Assembly (NCBI RefSeq): GCF_037975245.1
Contig: NC_092582.1
Coordinates: 15,517,077 to 15,581,076 of the forward strand
From: Apostichopus japonicus
Lineage: Eukaryota > Echinodermata > Holothuroidea > Aspidochirotida > Stichopodidae
Length of the DNA stretch: 64,000 nucleotides
Direction: 5' to 3'
Shown here: in pieces, positions 59,841-64,000 of the stretch
Layout: every line of letters starts with the position of its first letter
Position numbering within the stretch: the stretch's first letter is position 1
Notes under the pieces: generated by a model
The model's input: only the letters and a program-made list of their open reading frames with translations
Told to the model about the DNA's origin: nothing
The model's database searches: none
Program-made: the position numbers and the translations under genes

Positions 59841-60879
59841 TACCTTAAATGACAGGGCCTCAACACAGATAATCATTCGTAAATACCAATTACCTTCAAA
59901 ACAGGACTTTCTTTAGTTCCATGCATTGACTTCGACTTCCACCCAACGAGTTTAATGAATTTAACTCGTTGCTTGCACCGTGCACGTAGGCCTAGTTAAT
60001 TTTGGTTCACTTATACTGGCCAGTCAACAGCTGTTAATGTTATGATGAGTAACCTCTCTATTGTTTTAGGTATATGGAGCGCCATAAGGGCCAAAACGTT
60101 CGTCTTCGCTGCATAAGAAAAACGTTGAAGCATCGCATGAAAAACATTCGTATAAACAAGATTGCAGTATCAATTCATCTTAAAAGAAAAGAAATATATG
60201 CATCAAGAGTAGTTCTAGCAAAGATATTAGAAATTGTATCACTTTAAGGGTGAGGGGGGGGGGGAGTGGGATGGAGTTCGCTAATGTCAATGGGTAGTTG
60301 GATATGTTGATTTGAAGGGGCAAGCCACAAGATGACCTCAATACTTACTATTAAAACAAAATCAGCAACATGTAACACAGGGGCATTGTAAAAGAGGTAA
60401 TGAAAATAGGAGGGAACTTCTAATTCATGAAAAGAGGCACTTTCAGGTGTTCCACAAAAAGAGATAGGGAGTGAAGCACGTGTCGATGTGCGTCCCGGAG
60501 GCACGTAACGTCCCTGCTTAATAGTGTCCCAGGCCAATATGAAGGAACTACGACAGTAAGATTCGATTCACGAAATACAATAATAACCGTGTTTACATCC
60601 CTGAGGACACCAACTTTCTTTCAGTCTCATCTCTCTTTTTTGAGTATATATTAATCTTCTCTATAGGCAGTCCACTCTATTTAAGTAGAGTTGACACTTC
60701 CTGGAAATTAATGTTCCATAAGTATGTAACAAATAAAATTTCATGTGTCTATTTTGCATGCCAAAATTAACGCCTCATATATCCCAACAACTCTTGGCAT
60801 AAAGCTGTTCAATTAATATGTTGACTGCAAAAAGCATTTAAGTCTAACAAACTATGACAAGCGACGTAACAATAATTCG

Positions 60880-61010
60880 GCTGTAGTTCTTTCTATTAGT
60901 TGGTACCTTACCCCCCGTGGCTGAGAACATATTATCCATGCCATCGATGACAGCCTGTCATGCACCAGACCAGGCATGCTTTCCTCTAAGTCTAGTCGCG
61001 TATGGTTAGA
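60880..61010 (-). pseudogene. FMO last-exon relic, unit 2
   Basis: Counterpart of 33261-33424 without the transposon insertion. Same peptide pattern ([12 protein letters not shown] then [14 protein letters not shown]), with an in-frame TGA replacing an Arg codon between those two blocks. Confidence 0.8.
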
Positions 61011-61737
61011 AAGAAAGGGAGAGAGAAAAGAATTGAACAACTGGTACACTATATAAGAAAAGTCACCAAAGGTAGAGCCTGGGCACAGACTTGATCCACA
61101 TTCAACCCCTAGTCCCCAACATCGAGATTAATCGTATGGTCATGACGATGTTACGTCAAACAAATGATAAAAAAATGACAAGTTTCTGATGTCATAAGAT
61201 GAAACGTAATATATTATTTTTCTATTACGCCTTCCATCTATACTGACAATTTCAAAGTGCTTTGTGAAATACAAAATCTAAAAGAGCTTGACGAAATACA
61301 AAAAAGGAACAAAGAAAGAAACAACCCAATTCCCCCTTCACACAAACAGAAGACATAAGCAAAATTATTGTAACTAGAAAGCATACAGATTTAGCATGCG
61401 CACATGCACTCTCAAACCAGTTCCTGTATGTTAAGGTACACAATTGAGACTGTAACCACATTCATTCATTTATTTGTTTTATCTCCAATTGTGTACAATG
61501 GGATTGTGTACACATATGGTCAAACAAAAAGGTACATTGCTTGTTCATCACTTGATTCATGGAGAGTTCGTTTGTAACAATTGATTGACCTCATTTCAGA
61601 TTTTTTTTTCTTCAATAAAAGCAAGTTGGCACAATTTTGCAATGCTTTTACCACTGTCTACTGTACTCGGTTATCATGTATCAAAGCATGAGGACTGACA
61701 GTATGAACAGTTCCTGATATAAATACATATAAACAAT

Positions 61738-61906
61738 ACGTGCGTACGGCAAGCCGTTTTAATTTTATTCGTGAATTGGTAAAATCAGCAAAACATTGTT
61801 GATATCATCAAATCATTTACGGACCTCAGCAAATATTTGGTAATATCAACAATTAATTCCTGATATCAACAATTGACGAAAAAAAGAAAAACGGCTTGCC
61901 ATACGT
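61738..61906. mobile_element. MITE with ACGTAYGGCAAGCCGTTTT-type ends, unit 2
   Basis: Counterpart of 42113-42281. Here the left end keeps the better inverted match, TACGGCAAGCCGTTTTA. Confidence 0.65.
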
Positions 61907-62414
61907 ACTCAATCTCAAAAGTAGGGTATTTCCCGTATCTGTATACACGCCGTCTGCGTGCAGGATGCCGACTTCATTAATGTATACTATATGTACACAC
62001 AAAACAGCCATACAACCAGTACTAATTGACTACGGGATCTTGTACCAGCAACTGATTATGGGACATTATAACCTCTCCACGCACATAAACATCTTTGCAA
62101 GATTCCATGGCCTTTGGTTCAACTAAGTGAATTATTCCCTTAGCACCGATTTGGTTAGATCTAACGTAGATAGCCTGACGCTATAGTGTAGCCTTACCAA
62201 AGACTAAAAAGGGCCTAAGCAGTAAGCTAGGCCTGTCTTCCGAGACGGCTGTGTGGCGTATTTACACACAACATAATAATAATACCAGGCTTCTTTACCA
62301 TTACACTCTTCTGTAAAAGTAACGATAATACTTGAGCTACGTACAAGTACAACCGAGCAGTTCTTGTTTGGATCCTTGTTGTACACTGTAACTGCTACTG
62401 AAAGCCACAAGATC

Positions 62415-63881
62415 ATGTCAGGAGTTGGAGGAAGTATGATAACTGAAGCCAATGGGAAGGGCATTCTGTACATGCATCTTTCACACCTCATAGTGAAACC
62501 AGACTGTATAAGCTTGCATAAAGAGTGTATAATTGGTGGAAATTACCATGAAGTTCTTCATCAGCATACGTGGCTGAAGGAAAAGGTAACTGACTGCTTA
62601 AAATGGTTAACCCTAAGTTATAGTTAAAAAGCATTTTGCTGTTACTGTATTTATGCAGGCTAAACCTAAAAAACCTGAACCAATTAATTGAAGTAAAACT
62701 ATGTTAATAGGATGTTGTGTCCCGCTAGTTTTCAGTATGGGTAAAGAAGTCATACAGTATAACCATTCCTCAAAGAAATCCCAGATGCTATTGTCAATGC
62801 AGAACAAAACTATATACAGTTGGAACAGTTTGCTGGGATCCATCTTTTCCAATGAAAGATTTAAGAGTGAATTTTTATCATGTTGGCAAATACAAATCCA
62901 AGAACTACATGTTTGCTAATTACATTGTTTTCTTGGTAAAAGTTGAAGATATCAGTTACCGCATCATGTATGCTATTTGTCATGGAACACCAAACTATGA
63001 CTTTGGGTTGAACTTTGAGTCACCTTGTTCAGGGCCATGGTCTGACTCTGACAGTCAGTCATACAATCAATTGACAACTATCTATATATGTGACTAGGTA
63101 GTTTTGAAAAAATATATTTTTAGTGGAGCTGTAAAGTGTAAAATTGATTAAAGAACACCTGATTTGTTTGTAATTATATTATTTCATTCATTCATTCCTT
63201 CATGCATTCATTCATTCCTTCATGCATTCATTCATTCATTCATTCATTCATCCACTCATGCATTCATTCATTCATTCATTCATTCATTCATTCATTCATT
63301 CATTCATTCTGTCCAGTATAAATAGAAGTATAAGAATTAGAAATATAAAAATTAGCATTATGATTTACTTTTATCGTAGTTACTTTTATAGTATTTTATA
63401 CAGTATCTGAAAAATATAAACAAAGGTTCAAGTGCTTCTGTTCGAATTTGAGTGCTTCTGTGTGAATTTGAGCACTTCTGTTTGAAATTTATCTAAATGT
63501 ACTTGATTGAGTTTTACATGATGATCTCATTATGTAGGCATATTGTTTCCTTGCAATCTACTAATTTTACTGTGTACATAACATTTTTTGTATCGTGCAC
63601 ATGTGTTTTCACATGAAATAATCAAAGTATCAGAGTTATGAATCTACCCAACTTGTTTAGCATTTTATTATGTGATAAATTAAGTTATTTCTACTTATAC
63701 TTCATTATCCCATTAATCCTTTCTCTCCATTGACCTTTCAGAAGATAGTGGTGAAACCAGATCAAGGGATAAAAAGACGAGGAGCAGATGGGTTGATCAA
63801 GCTTAATGTGGACATAGATGGAGCAGTTCAGTGGTTAAAGGAATTTGAAGCTAAAAACAAGGTTCGAAAATTAGTTTCCAC
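62415..63881 (+). CDS. ACLY: ATP-citrate lyase, N-terminal exons, 3' partial
   Basis: Cytosolic enzyme that splits citrate with CoA and ATP into acetyl-CoA and oxaloacetate. Exon 1 is 62415-62585 (57 codons, GT donor 62586). Exon 2 starts at 63742 after a TTTCAG acceptor and reads KIVVKPDQGIKRRG...LIKLNV, the start of the ACLY ATP-grasp domain (family: LVVKPDQLIKRRGKLGL). Phase 0 agrees on both sides. The donor of exon 2 is uncertain: after AAAAACAAG (about 63862) or at GTATGT (63882). The rest lies beyond the window. Confidence 0.85.
62586..63741 (+). other. ACLY intron 1 with ATTC microsatellite
   Basis: Contains (ATTC)n at about 63181-63310. The duplication seam homologue is at about 63324, so 63325-63741 occurs once in the window. 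Confidence 0.75.
63181..63310 (+). repeat. (ATTC)n microsatellite
   Basis: About 130 bp. The unit 1 version (about 43545-43562) has only a few repeats and sits just before the seam. Confidence 0.95.
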
Positions 63882-64000
63882 AGTATGTACTAATGACATA
63901 GTTTTTTTGTGGTCTATTTTTGTACTTAAGGAATATTTAACCCCTGGAATGGGGGGGGGGTAAGGGGGGAGAGGGGGATTGACAAAATTCTTTGAGTCAC

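Larger units (their letters stand above)
57038..60879. other. FMO upstream region, unit 2
   Basis: Counterpart of 30504-33300, enlarged by SINE-2, a LINE and a MITE listed separately. It includes a patch of ACACGC-rich sequence (about 57295-57365). No host gene is supported. Confidence 0.5.
43585..63324 (+). repeat. Duplicated block, unit 2 (19.7 kb)
   Basis: Colinear with unit 1 from GCLM exon 2 to ACLY intron 1. It lacks the gypsy/hAT stack and the LINE tail near 22.7 kb. It has private insertions: a MITE at 56031, SINE-2 at 57927, and a LINE at 58545 with a MITE inside it. ACLY-side homology ends about 63324, just after an ATTC microsatellite. Confidence 0.95.

Overview
The window is animal genomic DNA: intron-rich genes with GT-AG splicing, AT-rich non-coding sequence, tRNA-derived SINEs, LINE fragments, hAT-like MITEs and a Ty3/gypsy element. 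Gene content (laminin, GCLM, FMO, ATP-citrate lyase) and repeat style suggest a marine deuterostome invertebrate, probably an echinoderm. That taxonomic guess is an inference from memory of families, not from a search.

Layout. (1) About 289-11466, + strand: the 3' half of a laminin beta/gamma-type chain (13 exons: laminin EGF modules, a Cys-Pro-x-Cys hinge, a long coiled coil and a C-terminal Cys), followed by a long 3' non-coding stretch. (2) 15696-21260, + strand: a complete five-exon GCLM gene (glutamate-cysteine ligase regulatory subunit, 272 aa). (3) 25072-30503, - strand: a complete six-exon flavin-containing monooxygenase (FMO, 553 aa). (4) About 30.5-42.7 kb: SINE, an FMO last-exon relic, and a nested transposon stack. 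In the stack a hAT-like DNA element (33425-41444) contains another MITE and an almost intact Ty3/gypsy element (34614-41280; 175-bp LTRs with one visible mismatch, gag, and pol in the -1 frame behind a GGGAAAC slippery heptamer). (5) 42795-42965: an orphan first coding exon of ATP-citrate lyase (ACLY). (6) 43585 to about 63324: a second copy of everything from GCLM exon 2 to ACLY intron 1. It holds a GCLM lacking exon 1 and most of exon 2, a second intact FMO gene (538 aa), the FMO relic and ACLY exon 1, and it then continues into ACLY exon 2 at the right edge.

The central structural fact is a direct duplication with seams inside GCLM exon 2 and ACLY intron 1. It is either a true tandem segmental duplication, giving a headless GCLM, a tailless ACLY and two FMO paralogues, or two divergent haplotypes joined head to tail by the assembler. 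The copies differ by many private transposon insertions. The GCLM part is nearly identical between them, while the FMO exons carry many mostly amino-acid-changing differences. Each copy therefore serves as an empty-site control for insertions in the other, which let me define exact element ends and target-site duplications.

Functionally the single-copy locus would join three metabolic genes: GCLM (glutathione synthesis), FMO (NADPH-dependent oxygenation) and ACLY (cytosolic acetyl-CoA). I see no evidence that they are co-regulated beyond proximity. One antioxidant-response-element match lies upstream of GCLM.
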